From Seison nebaliae (taxonomy: Eukaryota; Rotifera; Pararotatoria; Seisonacea; Seisonidae), in assembly GCA_023231475.1 (NCBI GenBank), contig JALJEE010001140.1, forward strand, positions 1 to 48,196: 48,196 nt of DNA. Direction: 5' to 3'. The translations under genes were made by a program, and so were the position numbers. Shown in pieces: positions 11,650 to 22,800 of this stretch. Positions within the stretch are counted from its first letter, which is position 1. Each line of letters starts with the position of its first letter. The notes below the pieces were generated by a model. That model did not search any database and was not told the origin of the DNA. It saw only the letters and a program-made list of their open reading frames with translations.

Positions 11650-14472
11650 ATGATGACGGAGAGTGATGAATTATTGAAGAAAGAATTAATTGTTGATGAT
11701 CATCATCTCCAATTGCCGGAGGAAGTAGCTTCTACAATTAATGAAATTCTTCAGTCAGATGATGAATTTGATTCGGATACTTTCGATTTGATCTCTCATG
11801 TCAATCGTCTCTTTCCCACTCAACAATCACTCTCTAATATTGACGAGAGGATCGAACAGATTGAGAATAACATCGAACATTTAAACGATGAGATTCGCGA
11901 ATCGATTCGAGTGCAAAACGACATCAGTCAACAAGGAGAGAAATCATTAGAATTAGCGCGACGTTCTGTCGATACGTTGGCAGATCATGTGGAAGAGATA
12001 TCGAAGAAAGCGAAAACATCTGGCGATGTTGTTCGTGATTTGACGAAAGGAATTAAACAACTCGATTTAGCCAAACAGAATATCACTCAATCGATAACGA
12101 TTCTTAATCAACTTCATATTCTCGTTGATGGAGCGGAGAATTTGAGAGTTTTATGTCGCGAGAAAAAATATGATGAAGCAGCTCCATTAATTCAAGGTGT
12201 CGTTCAAGTGATGAAAGAATTCCAAACATTCCGTCAAACCATCTCTTCCATCGACGAATTATGTTTGACGGTGGAGAATATTCGAACGGATTTAAGTGAA
12301 CAAATTATTGAGGAATTCGAACGATTGACATTAATGCATATGTCGAAGAATAATATTTCGAACACACAAGGAAGTGAAAGATTTCAGTTGTTGAAGAATG
12401 CGGCTAGAATTGCTGATTGTCTTGATGATAATGTTAAATTGAGAATTATCACCACATTCATTAAACATCGATTGGAAGAATATTCGATATTATTCGCTGA
12501 TAATCAAGAATGTGCATGGCTTGATTCGATGGAAAAGAGATATAGTTGGATGAAAAAAAATTTGAATGATTTCGATGAGAGTTGTATCTCACAAATCTTC
12601 CCACCTCATTGGGATATGAGTGAGTGTGTGGCCGTACAATTTTGTAATGAGACTCGTGAACAATTCGAAAGATTATTGAAAGAAAGAGCAACAGAAATCT
12701 CCATCGATTCATTAGTGAGTTGTGTAAAAAAGACGAATCATTTCGAACAATTACTCAATAGTCGATTTAATGGAACATCAATTCTCTTTCAAAATTATTG
12801 TACCACTGTTAATCGATCAATTGACGATATTGGTGAAAATAGTTTCAATCAAATCATCTCATCTGTCTTTCATTCATTCTCTTATATCTTCATCGAATTC
12901 CAACAAAATAAATTGAAAATTCTTCTCGACAAACAATTAAAAGAATTGAATGAATTAGAACTAATCAAAAAAGATGAACAACAACAACAACAACAACAAC
13001 AACAGACACAGCAGATGCAACAAAATGTTGAGGATGAATCAAATTATGGATTTAATATCGGTTCATCGTCATCATCATCGACGGATTTGAAAGATCATAA
13101 ATTGAATGGCACAATTATCACCGATCAAGAGGATAAGAGAAAAAAGAAGAAAGCGGATGATAATATTGACATCATTATGGATTATAGTGTGGAATTATTT
13201 CTTCAATTTAAAGATTGTATTTTAGAAGCGATGGTATTCGATAGTGAGAAATTACTTATCGATCTTTCATCCATTTTCCGATTCTTTTTAGAAGATTTCT
13301 CTTGTCGCATTCTATTGGCATCATTACCAGGATGTAAATCAAATTGGAATGAAGCGATGTCATCCACCGATTTAACTCGAATAAACAATTCTTTCCGAAT
13401 GGACATGACAACATTGAAACCGGAGAAGATGAAAGAATCAGCTTATCAGGCAATGGATTTCGCCTCTACTTTCTTCCAGAACATCATCTCCAATACTGCA
13501 GCTGCTACTGAATCGTTATTTGTGTCAGCGAAAGAAAGACAGAAATTATTGAAAGATGATATTCAACAAATCTGTCGAGTTATTTGTACAGCTGATTATT
13601 GTATTGAAACGACACAACAATTAGAATTGAAAATGAAGAGTAAAATCAATGAACGTTTACATTCCGAGATTTCCTTCGCCAAAGAAGATGATGCTTTCAT
13701 TTTTGTTATACAACAAGCTCATCTAATTCTCGTTGATGAACTAATCACAATGTGTGAGATGAATCTATTGAAAATGAGTCAAATGTTATGGAGTGGAAGG
13801 AGTGGTAATGGGAATAATCAGATGAAAATGCCAAATCAAACGAACAATAACGAAATGGTTTTAGATCAAAGTGCTTATGTCATTTCTATTGAAAAATGTG
13901 TGAGTGAATTCATTCCGTTAGTTCGAGAATCATTATCTGCCTCACGCAAATTCTTCACACAATTTTGTATTCGATTCATCGATTCCTTCCTCTCCAAATA
14001 CTTATTCCATTTATATAATTGTCGTCAAGTATCGACGGAAGGCGCTGAACAATTATTATTAGACTCTCAATCAATTCGTAGTCTTCTCGTATCGTTACCA
14101 ACAATCAAGTCACCATGGCAACGGAAACCACCCATCAGCTATTTGAACGTTCTAAATAAGAAGATGTCGAAAGTGGAGATCATCATCAAATGTGTCATGT
14201 GGCCGACGGATAATGTCACCGTATTCATCGATAATTATATTCGTCTCGTTCAATTGGGAACGACATCGATCGCTGCCAATTTAAATAAGACTTCCAAACA
14301 TAAACAAATGACAACCTTCGCCGACGAAGATACTTTCAATGTGACTAATTTCCAGAAAGTCATCGATATGAAAAGCGTCAAGAAGAATCAAGCATCTCAA
14401 ATGATGGACGAATTTTGCAAGAAAGCCAAACAACATCTTAAAGCAACTATTCCAAATATTCAAAATTTATGA
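11650..14472 (+). CDS. VPS53: VPS53, GARP/EARP tethering-complex subunit
   Basis: Intronless 940-codon frame. Vps53 is a rod-like subunit of the GARP complex (endosome-to-Golgi retrograde tethering) and the related EARP recycling complex. The N-terminal block is diagnostic: HVNRLFPTQQSLSNIDERIEQ (residues about 50-70) followed by a long heptad-rich helix, then GAENLRVLCREKKYDEAAPLIQGVVQVM. The Vps53 N-terminal domain covers about residues 40-440. A Gln run near residues 442-455 and a Ser/Lys-rich linker to about residue 500 separate it from the C-terminal helical-bundle region, which ends in KAKQHLKATIP. At 940 residues it is longer than typical animal Vps53 (about 830), mainly because of this linker. 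An AATAAA at about 14617 suits its 3' end. Confidence 0.93.
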   Translation: MMTESDELLKKELIVDDHHLQLPEEVASTINEILQSDDEFDSDTFDLISHVNRLFPTQQSLSNIDERIEQIENNIEHLNDEIRESIRVQNDISQQGEKSLELARRSVDTLADHVEEISKKAKTSGDVVRDLTKGIKQLDLAKQNITQSITILNQLHILVDGAENLRVLCREKKYDEAAPLIQGVVQVMKEFQTFRQTISSIDELCLTVENIRTDLSEQIIEEFERLTLMHMSKNNISNTQGSERFQLLKNAARIADCLDDNVKLRIITTFIKHRLEEYSILFADNQECAWLDSMEKRYSWMKKNLNDFDESCISQIFPPHWDMSECVAVQFCNETREQFERLLKERATEISIDSLVSCVKKTNHFEQLLNSRFNGTSILFQNYCTTVNRSIDDIGENSFNQIISSVFHSFSYIFIEFQQNKLKILLDKQLKELNELELIKKDEQQQQQQQQQTQQMQQNVEDESNYGFNIGSSSSSSTDLKDHKLNGTIITDQEDKRKKKKADDNIDIIMDYSVELFLQFKDCILEAMVFDSEKLLIDLSSIFRFFLEDFSCRILLASLPGCKSNWNEAMSSTDLTRINNSFRMDMTTLKPEKMKESAYQAMDFASTFFQNIISNTAAATESLFVSAKERQKLLKDDIQQICRVICTADYCIETTQQLELKMKSKINERLHSEISFAKEDDAFIFVIQQAHLILVDELITMCEMNLLKMSQMLWSGRSGNGNNQMKMPNQTNNNEMVLDQSAYVISIEKCVSEFIPLVRESLSASRKFFTQFCIRFIDSFLSKYLFHLYNCRQVSTEGAEQLLLDSQSIRSLLVSLPTIKSPWQRKPPISYLNVLNKKMSKVEIIIKCVMWPTDNVTVFIDNYIRLVQLGTTSIAANLNKTSKHKQMTTFADEDTFNVTNFQKVIDMKSVKKNQASQMMDEFCKKAKQHLKATIPNIQNL
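12976..13005 (+). repeat. CAA run encoding poly-Gln in VPS53
   Basis: About ten near-pure CAA codons interrupted by CAG and ACA, between the N- and C-terminal parts of VPS53. It is followed by a Ser run from TCA/TCG codons at about 13064-13081. Confidence 0.85.
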
Positions 14473-15252
14473 TAAACCCTTTTTTTTCTATTATATTCTA
14501 TTATTATCATCATTATTATTCCATTATTATTTATTTGTTTATTTGACATTTCTGTCAACGTTGTAGTCTGAATAGAACTATTTTAATGTTTATTATTTCT
14601 CATCATTTTTCCTCAATAAAACATTTTATTTATTGTCTCCAAAAAAACATTTGAAAATTTGTTAAAAATTTTCTTAAAATTCAAAACGTTCACGATAATA
14701 ATTCCGTTTAAAATTGTTCTACTTAAAAAGTCATTTCTCGCATCAACTCATCAATTACTTTTAAGTTCAATTTCAATTGTTCCTAAAAATTGCCATCAGT
14801 ATTTTTAATTCAATTGAACCTTACCAATGTATTTGAATAATTAACGATTGTGAGACACTCAAAGACAATTAATTCAATTCACTTCTCACCAAACCGATTT
14901 ATTTTCATTACAGGACAATGAGAAAAGTTGATTGAATGAAATAGTTAGTACCTAATGAAATTTTTCACAAGCAACCATAAAGTTCTTCTAAAAATCGTTT
15001 AATTTTCATAGAGGTAAAGAGCAACTATGAGAAATAGTCGAACTTTCTCATAATATTAAAACTGCTACTACATATATTCAAATTGTTGCCATGAGTAACA
15101 GGAATAATTACGCATGAATCGAAATACTTCATCGAATAAATTGACGAATAAAGAAAGAGAAATTTCCGTTTTTACCTTTAATATCTTCTTTCTCACTTCC
15201 TAGAACATTGTCGAAATAGAATAATTGGGTAATAAACATTAATAACATCGTT
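14473..15252. other. Intergenic region between VPS53 and the DUF229 gene
   Basis: The first 200 bp are T-rich with a polyadenylation-type AATAAA at about 14617. The remainder is AT-rich with no frame that I can support. Confidence 0.5.
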
Positions 15253-17418
15253 ATGAGACAACCCAGGAAAGTGAAATATATCATCATTCTCTTCTCAACA
15301 ATTATACTCTACCTAATTTACTCATTATCTAGGCGCGTTTATCTATCTGACAAATATCATCATAATTTCGATGACGACGATAAATGTATTATTAATGATG
15401 ATATTCATGAGTTGTGGTCGACTGAAGCGAAGAAACATTTGAATTTAAGTGGGAAACAATTTGTTGATGAGAAAGATCGTTGTGAGCGATTAGATATTAT
15501 CGGACATCCAGGTCGTTTACTTATTCCACAAGATGGAAAAGATATTCTCAATCCAATTTTCTATTTCAATGAAACTCGATTAATGATTTTACATCATGTC
15601 GCTTTCCTCAAAATGCCGAGAAGCACAAATTTTAGTAAACCTTTTAAATGTCGAATTATTTCGTTCGAACGAGTCACCGACTTCAAAATAAAACGAGGCG
15701 AACATCTTTATTCATTTCCTTTATCTGATGATTTATCTCCAATATCCAACATGAAACGAATCGTTGATCGATATCCATTTCTTCTCATTCCACATGAATA
15801 TTTCATAATAGAATGTGTAAATTTCGCTAGACGAAATCCGATTTTCTACCAAGAAGTTTATTATAATTTTAATTCCGAAACAATTTTCCGAATGTACAAA
15901 GAGAAAGAGAAGAGAAATAAAGACGATTTGAACTTCTTAATCATCGGCATCGATTCCGTCTCATCAACACAATTTCGAAGAATGTTACCGAAAACGTTCG
16001 ATCGTCTCACGAAGAAAATGGGAGCGATTTGGATGAAGAATTCTTTCGTTGTTGGTGAGAATACTCGACCGAATCTTTATGCGCTACTTGCTGGATTGAT
16101 GTCGAATGAAATGCTCTATTATGATGACAATAATCATCGTGTGGTGAATGAGATGGCAGATGCTCATTTATTTGAGAAAGAAGAATATACTGATCCCTTA
16201 CCAACGTTATGGCGATTATTACCCAAACGTTTTGTGACTTATTTTCAAGAAGATTACACGAGAATTGGAATGTTTAAATTTGCGAAAAAAGGTTTCCACT
16301 CTCCTCCCGTCGACATATTCCTCACTCCATATTATGTGATGATTGAAAACGACAGAACACCAGTTAACATATGTAATCAATCGAAAGAATTCTATTGGAC
16401 ATTATTGAGTTTCTTAAAGAAAATGATATTGATGGAGAAATCATTTTTCGCTCTCAATTATTTCGATATGGTCACACACGATTGTATCGATGACGTGGTG
16501 TTGTTGGAGGAATCGTTAAGTTTTATTTTCGATTATTACGAAGAAAATTTAAAGAATAATACCGTTCTTATATTCTTCGGTGATCATGGCTCAAGGTTCT
16601 TTTAACAATCTTTTTATATTCTCATTTTATCTCACATTTCCAGAATTGGAAGTTATTACGATACTGAACGAGGATTGAAGGAATCGAGAAAATCAATGAT
16701 GTTCCTCAAATTGCCACAATCATATATGAAAGATCGAAAGAATGAAATGGAAAATTTGAAATTTAATTCAAATCAATTAATCACAATGTTCGATGTACAT
16801 CATACTCTTGTCTATCTCATCCATCAGTTATGGGAGAAAGGCAGTGTGAATAATTTCTATATGGAAATGATGTATCAATTCTATTTCATGAACATACAAA
16901 AAGATCTTAAGAAGATTTTAGCGGAAAGCAAATTAAGTTGGAGATCGTTAAACAAACGAGGAAGGAATTTGTTGAGTGAGAAGATTCCACAACGATCCTG
17001 TATTGCCGCCACTATTTCCATTATGTTCTGTCCATGTGAACGAGAAATGAACGTTTTTGAATTGAATGGAAAACAATTAAATAAATTATATGAGACGATT
17101 GTTGGACAATTAGATCATATATTGTCAAATCTGAAAAATTCGAGTGTTCGATGTTTATCGACAGGAAAAGTGAAAATGAACGAAACTTGGTTAGGCGATC
17201 GAGTAAAATTTGATGGGAATACACAATATTTAATAATAGGAATCAAATTCCGTTTTGGTGAGATAGGCAAATTCCTCACATTCATTTTCATGAAATATTC
17301 ACCAACTGAAATATCAACTAAAATCATGACAATGACTCGTCTCGATCGATATTCGAAGACGAGTTCATGTCTATCATCTTTCGAGGAACGATGGGAAGCA
17401 TATTGCATTTGTCGCTAA
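15253..17418 (+). CDS. DUF229 alkaline-phosphatase-like type II membrane protein
   Basis: Two exons, 15253-16595 and 16644-17418, joined by a 48-bp GT-AG intron. Splicing gives GDHGSRIGSYYDT in one frame, a 705-residue protein. Residues about 8-25 form a hydrophobic segment after a basic start, typical of a signal anchor. The lumenal part shows the DUF229 pattern, a family with an alkaline-phosphatase/sulfatase-like fold: IGIDSVSSTQFRR near D234, a NTRPN motif, GDHGSR at about 443-448, and a Cys-containing end (YCIC) like other members. Substrates are not established for most of the family, which is expanded in nematodes and arthropods. No catalytic claim is made. A polyadenylation-type AATAAA at about 17653 may be its 3' end. 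Confidence 0.87.
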
Positions 17419-20400
17419 TTATTCATCATCACAACACTGATACGATGGTGATTGTGATGAATATAAATTTGATTTGAATTCTCTCGACCCAAATACCGTC
17501 GAATTTCTTATAAATTTCGGACAACAGAATCCTCTCAAAAAACTGATGATGAACAAGTTGATTCTCGACCGGTACATGGTAATTCCAAGTAAGAAACTTT
17601 CTCGAGACAATGTGAAAATGACTGTAGATTTAATATGAAAATTTGTTTTTGAATAAAACCTGATAATTCGAGGACAACATATCGATCGGGTATGATGTTC
17701 AATTTTTATGAAATTAATTTCTTATTTAATTTACATAAAAATATCATTACCATAAAGAAGAATTAAGAATATGTGATGGAGTTCTTCTAAAGAATATTCA
17801 ACAGAGAGCGAACGTGATGGAATATTAAAAAAATAGGTCACATTATATTATAATTCTTCATTCGAACTCACTCGAATAAGAAGTGATATATTGATCATTC
17901 CGATGTCTTCCCATCTGTTGCATCCACTGACCCTCATAAAACAACTATAAGGAATTGGAGTTTCATTTCAATAGAAAATGAGAGCTATAAATTTTCGAGA
18001 TGATTTTATTGTCAACAACCAAGATGTAAAACGTTCTAACTATTTCTCTCAATATTAAGGGACAAATTCCATCTATTGACAATTCATTCCCAACAGTTTT
18101 TTTCTATAATAAATTTGAATTGGGGAAAACGTATAAGAGATAAAATGGAATGGAAAAAGTGTAGATGACGGAATGGAATGAGTAGAATAGTGGAAGAATT
18201 GTCATTCTGAATAAATATCCACATTATCCATCTGATTTCCTTTTTTAGCGATTCTCTTTTTTTTTTGAGTAAGAAATTCTATAGTAAAAAATGATAATGA
18301 AACTTTATAAGAATTATTGGGAAGAAAAGTAGAAAAAAATGAAATTCATTTCTCTTCTTCTGATAATGAAATGGAAATAAATAAATTGATTGAAGAGATT
18401 GCGCAAATATCACAATGAAATAACAGAAGATCGATTCCATTGTTAGATTGATGAAACAGTATTGTTATTTTTTTGAAGTAAATTAAATTGATATGATTCC
18501 ATCATCTCCAACTAGAAAACTAACTGACTGACTGACTGACTGATTGATTGACTGTGAAATAACTTATAATGTACGTATTATGATGCAATTCCTATTAATC
18601 TATTTAATTTAAATCGATCGTACAAATGTCATATGTTTATCATGGTTGTTATTGATGGAGTGAATTTGTCTGTAGAGTGGTTGGTAGTGATGATGTTGAA
18701 GAATGATGATGATGTACGTATCAAAAAGGAAAGATGAATTGAAATTATTTTCCACATATTTCCACCGTTTCCAATTGGCATATTAATATTGAAATAAATT
18801 TTTCAAATGTTTCGTAAACTCTTTCTTTTTTTATTTATATCATCCATTCACTGATTTCCGTCTATACATCCACTTCTCCATACTTTTTTCTTCCCAATTC
18901 TTCTGTTTGATTTTTATATTCTACTTCTCGTTACATGGGAGGCAGAAATGTGGAATGATATAAACTTCCTCCTTCGAATGTGTACGATATGGCTATAATT
19001 GTTCGCCATTTCACATGTGGGAATATAGTCGGAAATATTTTATTTTCTCAAAGTAAGTTCCCTTTCGATATGGGCGTTGAGATACGCAACTGTATGAAGT
19101 GTCTATAGTCGTTCTGTGAAACGATTAATAAGATATTAAAATTTTACGTTCTCCTCATACAGATCTCGTTTGGGTGAGCCTTGACTGTAGAAGATAAGTC
19201 GGTTGAGATGCAGTAGATATATATGATTGCATCCGTCCTTCCAGTTGGGAACTGGAACAGCCGCCAACAATAACCCAATCGGCATGTTTCCCCCGACCAC
19301 TTCACACTACTCGTAAAGAAACAATCCCAACAAATTATTAATTCACATTTGTTGACTGACAGTGAACATCAGAACAAAAATAATTCATTCTTCGACGTAC
19401 CTTCGATTATTCGAATATTCGACAGATATGTATCCGACGCAGATGGAATGAATGAAATGGAATTGAAGATATTAGGCTAATTCTCATCTACATGTTTCCA
19501 TACAATAATTCGTTTATTCGACTTCTATAAAGTAATCGTAGAGACTTTCGTATTTGGAAAGAAACGATGTCAAATCATTTTCATTTTAATCGATGACGTT
19601 CGGTTATGCCGATGGACATCATCTTCTATCACCTTCAACAAATTGACAATAAATCCTTCTACTACAATTCTTAAATAAACGGATGGAATTGATTCTATGA
19701 AATTTCATTATTCTTTTCAGATGAAATATCTCACTAATAAACAGACACACACCATCAAATGAACATCATTACGTGACGATATGCTGTTCTCTTATTGATA
19801 TGTATATATGAAAATATTGTTAGAAAAAATAATTTATTAAATGTAATTTTAAAAAAAAACTTAAATTACTTTCAAAATTTAGTTTCATTGAAAAGAAACC
19901 AATCGACTAAATACGTCAGTGGATAGATATTTAAAAATAACGGGAAAATCCATAAAAAATTTCACAAGTGTATTAATTGGTGAAAAGACGACGGATATGT
20001 ATATCATCGTGTTATTGTCTGCAAGTTTTCAGTTTTTGTTTTATGATATTATTCGATTCAGATATTATTCTAACAATGTAAGGAGATAATTCTACTAACT
20101 ATTTGATACTAACAATTTCAAATATTATTCTAAGGTGAGTGTTTTCGTGAAATGATTTCAATTTTATTAGAAAAGGAAATTTGTTAGAAATATGCAAAAT
20201 GAAGATTTTAAATTTAATGTTAATGTGACGAATGTGAATAGTTTGTGTATAATTCAGTAGATATTGAAGTCGTTTTATTGAAATTATATTTCTCATCAGT
20301 GAAATAATGGTATGTAATTACGTACGTAAACCTTTCCCATATATCTCAATACATTTTACGCAATATTTGTATGATGAAATGTCGAAATGGAAATTGATGT

Positions 20401-21475
20401 AGAAACAATTCACCAGAAGATCAACGTGTATATGCAGCAACTAATTAAGAAGAAATTTGACATGATCGTTTATAATAAAAAATATTAATTCTTTTTGATC
20501 TTATGTTGATTCTCTTATTTGTATTTACTATACTTACCATCGAGGTCATCCGAATTTGTCCTTAAATCGAACGAATGAGAACATTCGTCTCAATTATTAT
20601 TTTATACGGCATATACACTCTGGATGTTGATGAGCCGTCAAAATTATAACATGAATTCTCTTCTTCTCTCCTCAAATTATCTTTCTTTTCCCAATAAAAT
20701 AACAATAACATGAAGGAAAATCATCATAGCCACCATTAAACGTCAATCGAAAGTATTCTACTCGTTTAATGATGAAAGAATGCTTTGTTTCGGCTTTCTT
20801 CCAATCTTCTCACTAATTCATAAAACGATGAATCGTCATATCCTTCCTCTTCTCCAATCATAATTCTTATCCATATCCGTTTCTTAATTAATAATAATCG
20901 ATTAATGATTATCATATCTCACCAAATCATTTCAATTCAGCTATTTGTTGAGATTCTTGTTAACTTCACACGAGCTTTGGCAAGATTCACAATTATAATA
21001 TTTTAAGAATTACACCACCTATTCTAAATGAGATTAAGTTTCTGGTGAGAGATTAGATGAAAAAATGAAGCACATTTAATTTCACAACAGAAATTTAAAT
21101 GGAACTTGATTGTAATTTTGAAAGAATTTCTTTGGAAGATATTCGATCGCAAACGGTTTATCGTCGTTTGTTATTAATATTACTATAATTTATTGTCATC
21201 ATGTCATCATACTCACTTAAGCGTTGACATACTATCTCTGTCATTATCATTTCACATCATAATAACTCTCGTTTTATGTTAATTAACCTTTATGATACGT
21301 TTTTGTAACCCATTAAAGATCATTATCATTCTGGTACATTCCAATTAGTTCATTCTTCTTCCAATATTCCTTCACCATATCATTTCCAATTAGATCTCTA
21401 ACAATATTCTAATTTTTCATGAAAAGCGAAAACGAATCTTCCTCGAACAATTAATCGTAGTAGAGAGTAGTGAGG
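17419..21475. other. 4-kb region without a confident gene
   Basis: No frame over 66 codons. Several short stretches have coding-like composition or good splice motifs: 17441-17640 (+), 17872-17944 (-) and 18989-19316 (+). None can be tied to a family with confidence. The 19.1-19.33 kb part is clearly less AT-rich than its surroundings. A TGAC microsatellite lies near 18522. The right end must hold the synaptophysin promoter. I recognised no tRNA or spliceosomal RNA. Confidence 0.5.
18522..18554. repeat. TGAC/TGAT tetranucleotide microsatellite
   Basis: Consecutive TGAC units drift into TGATTGATTGAC. Non-coding, in the region between the DUF229 and synaptophysin genes. Confidence 0.85.
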
Positions 21476-22375
21476 ATGGCGTTAAACTTATCAATTCTAA
21501 AAGAACCTCGATGTTTCATCAAATTAATTGAAATCGTTTAATTTTATTCTAAAATTTCTCATAATCAATTTATCCATTCAAAAAACCAACTCAAGTTATT
21601 AGCAATTATTGCATTTTCGACGATTAGTGACGGTGGATTTGCATTTATTTATTCGGGTGTTCCTAATGGTCAAATTGTTGAGGAGAGACGACAATACTCT
21701 CCCGAATTCTCTTATCCATTCGAGTTCATTTTCTTCACATTATCTCCGAAATAATTCTCTTCTAGTTTTATGAAAGCAAATGCATCACACTTCCTACACA
21801 AAGACAAGACATTCGCATGTACAGCCGAATTCTTCGTTTTAGTTGGCGTCATCGCTTTCCTGACAGCTATCGGAAATATGGTGGTTTATTTAGTCTTTGA
21901 GAAATGTTACCGAGAGAAACATATTTGGTCATTACTAGTTTGTAATTATTTATTCTTATATTTTAATCGTTTAATTTCTTCCACAAATATTCAGGATACA
22001 TTTTTCTCGTTTCTCATCGCCATTTTATGGTTAGCCGGTAGTTGTGCATGGGCTCGTGCCGTCGTTCTAATAAAATCTTATTTCAAACTCGAATCAGTGC
22101 AATTGGGCAATCCTCAGATCGTTCATTCACCAACATTCACAAATATAACGACATCGGTTGTTGTCGGATTTATCAATTTCGCCGTTTGGCTCGGAAATAT
22201 TTGGTTACTGTATAAACATAATCCAATAATTGCCGACTTATTGGGACGGAATAAAACCAATCAACAATCCTCATCTACCAACAACAATAACAACAACGAA
22301 AACAATGAACCGAACCAAAATGGAATAGTCAATTCACCGCCATACACAAATATTCCACCATCTGCCCTCTCGTGA
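21476..22375 (+). CDS. Synaptophysin-family synaptic vesicle protein
   Basis: Four-span MARVEL-domain protein. Exons 21476-21535, 21596-21723, 21766-21937 and 21995-22375 have introns of 60, 42 and 57 bp and give 246 residues. The N-terminus LSILKEPRCFIKLIE matches the synaptophysin start (KEPRGFIRVL), followed by a first membrane segment AIIAFSTI. Then come CTAEFFVLVGVIAFLTAIGN (second span), AILWLAGSCAWARA (third, matching FLWLVGSSAWAKG) and TTSVVVGFINFAVWLGNIWL (fourth, like ASVVFGFLNLVLWVGNLW). The 57-bp third intron is in frame and free of stops; family alignment says it should be removed. The cytoplasmic tail is Asn/Pro-rich and short of the Tyr-Gly repeats of vertebrate synaptophysin. 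Expected on small vesicles of neurons or secretory cells. Confidence 0.9.
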
Positions 22376-22800
22376 GAAGAGGTTTTGGTGAGAGGTCAAT
22401 AAGGAGAAATTTGTAAGATGTCTAACATTTTCCATCATAATAATCAAATTTCCCTTATTGCGTTCTTATCTTAAAAACGTTTATGTATGCTTGCCAATTG
22501 CTAATTGTCGCTTTGGAAACCAATCACTGATCACTTCGTTATTGAATAATAAAACAAGAATAATATTTCAAAATCATTTTTCTCAAACTTTTTAAATTTG
22601 GTATCACTCCATTTCCCATAAAAAAATTTTGAAAAGAATTATTTAATTTAATTTAATATGGAAGTGAGAAATTTGATGAGAAAAGATCAGAAACAGAAAT
22701 TCTTCACTTTCTTCATAGTATGATTAGTATTAAAACCGGTAAAAAGAGTGAAGGGGACGAGAGAGAGAGAGAGAGAGAGAAAATGTCAAGAAATAAGATT
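22376..22800. other. Convergent 3' intergenic region with a GA microsatellite
   Basis: Lies between the synaptophysin stop (plus) and the K2P stop (minus). It contains AATAAA-type words near 22548 and a pure GA run at 22759-22780. No gene seen. Confidence 0.6.
22759..22780. repeat. GA dinucleotide microsatellite
   Basis: Eleven GA units, about 20 bp beyond the K2P stop codon, probably within its 3' untranslated region. Confidence 0.9.

Noticed and set aside
20099-20296. 65-codon minus-strand frame
   Set aside because: Ile/Lys/Phe-rich, as expected from AT-rich noncoding DNA, with no splice or family support.
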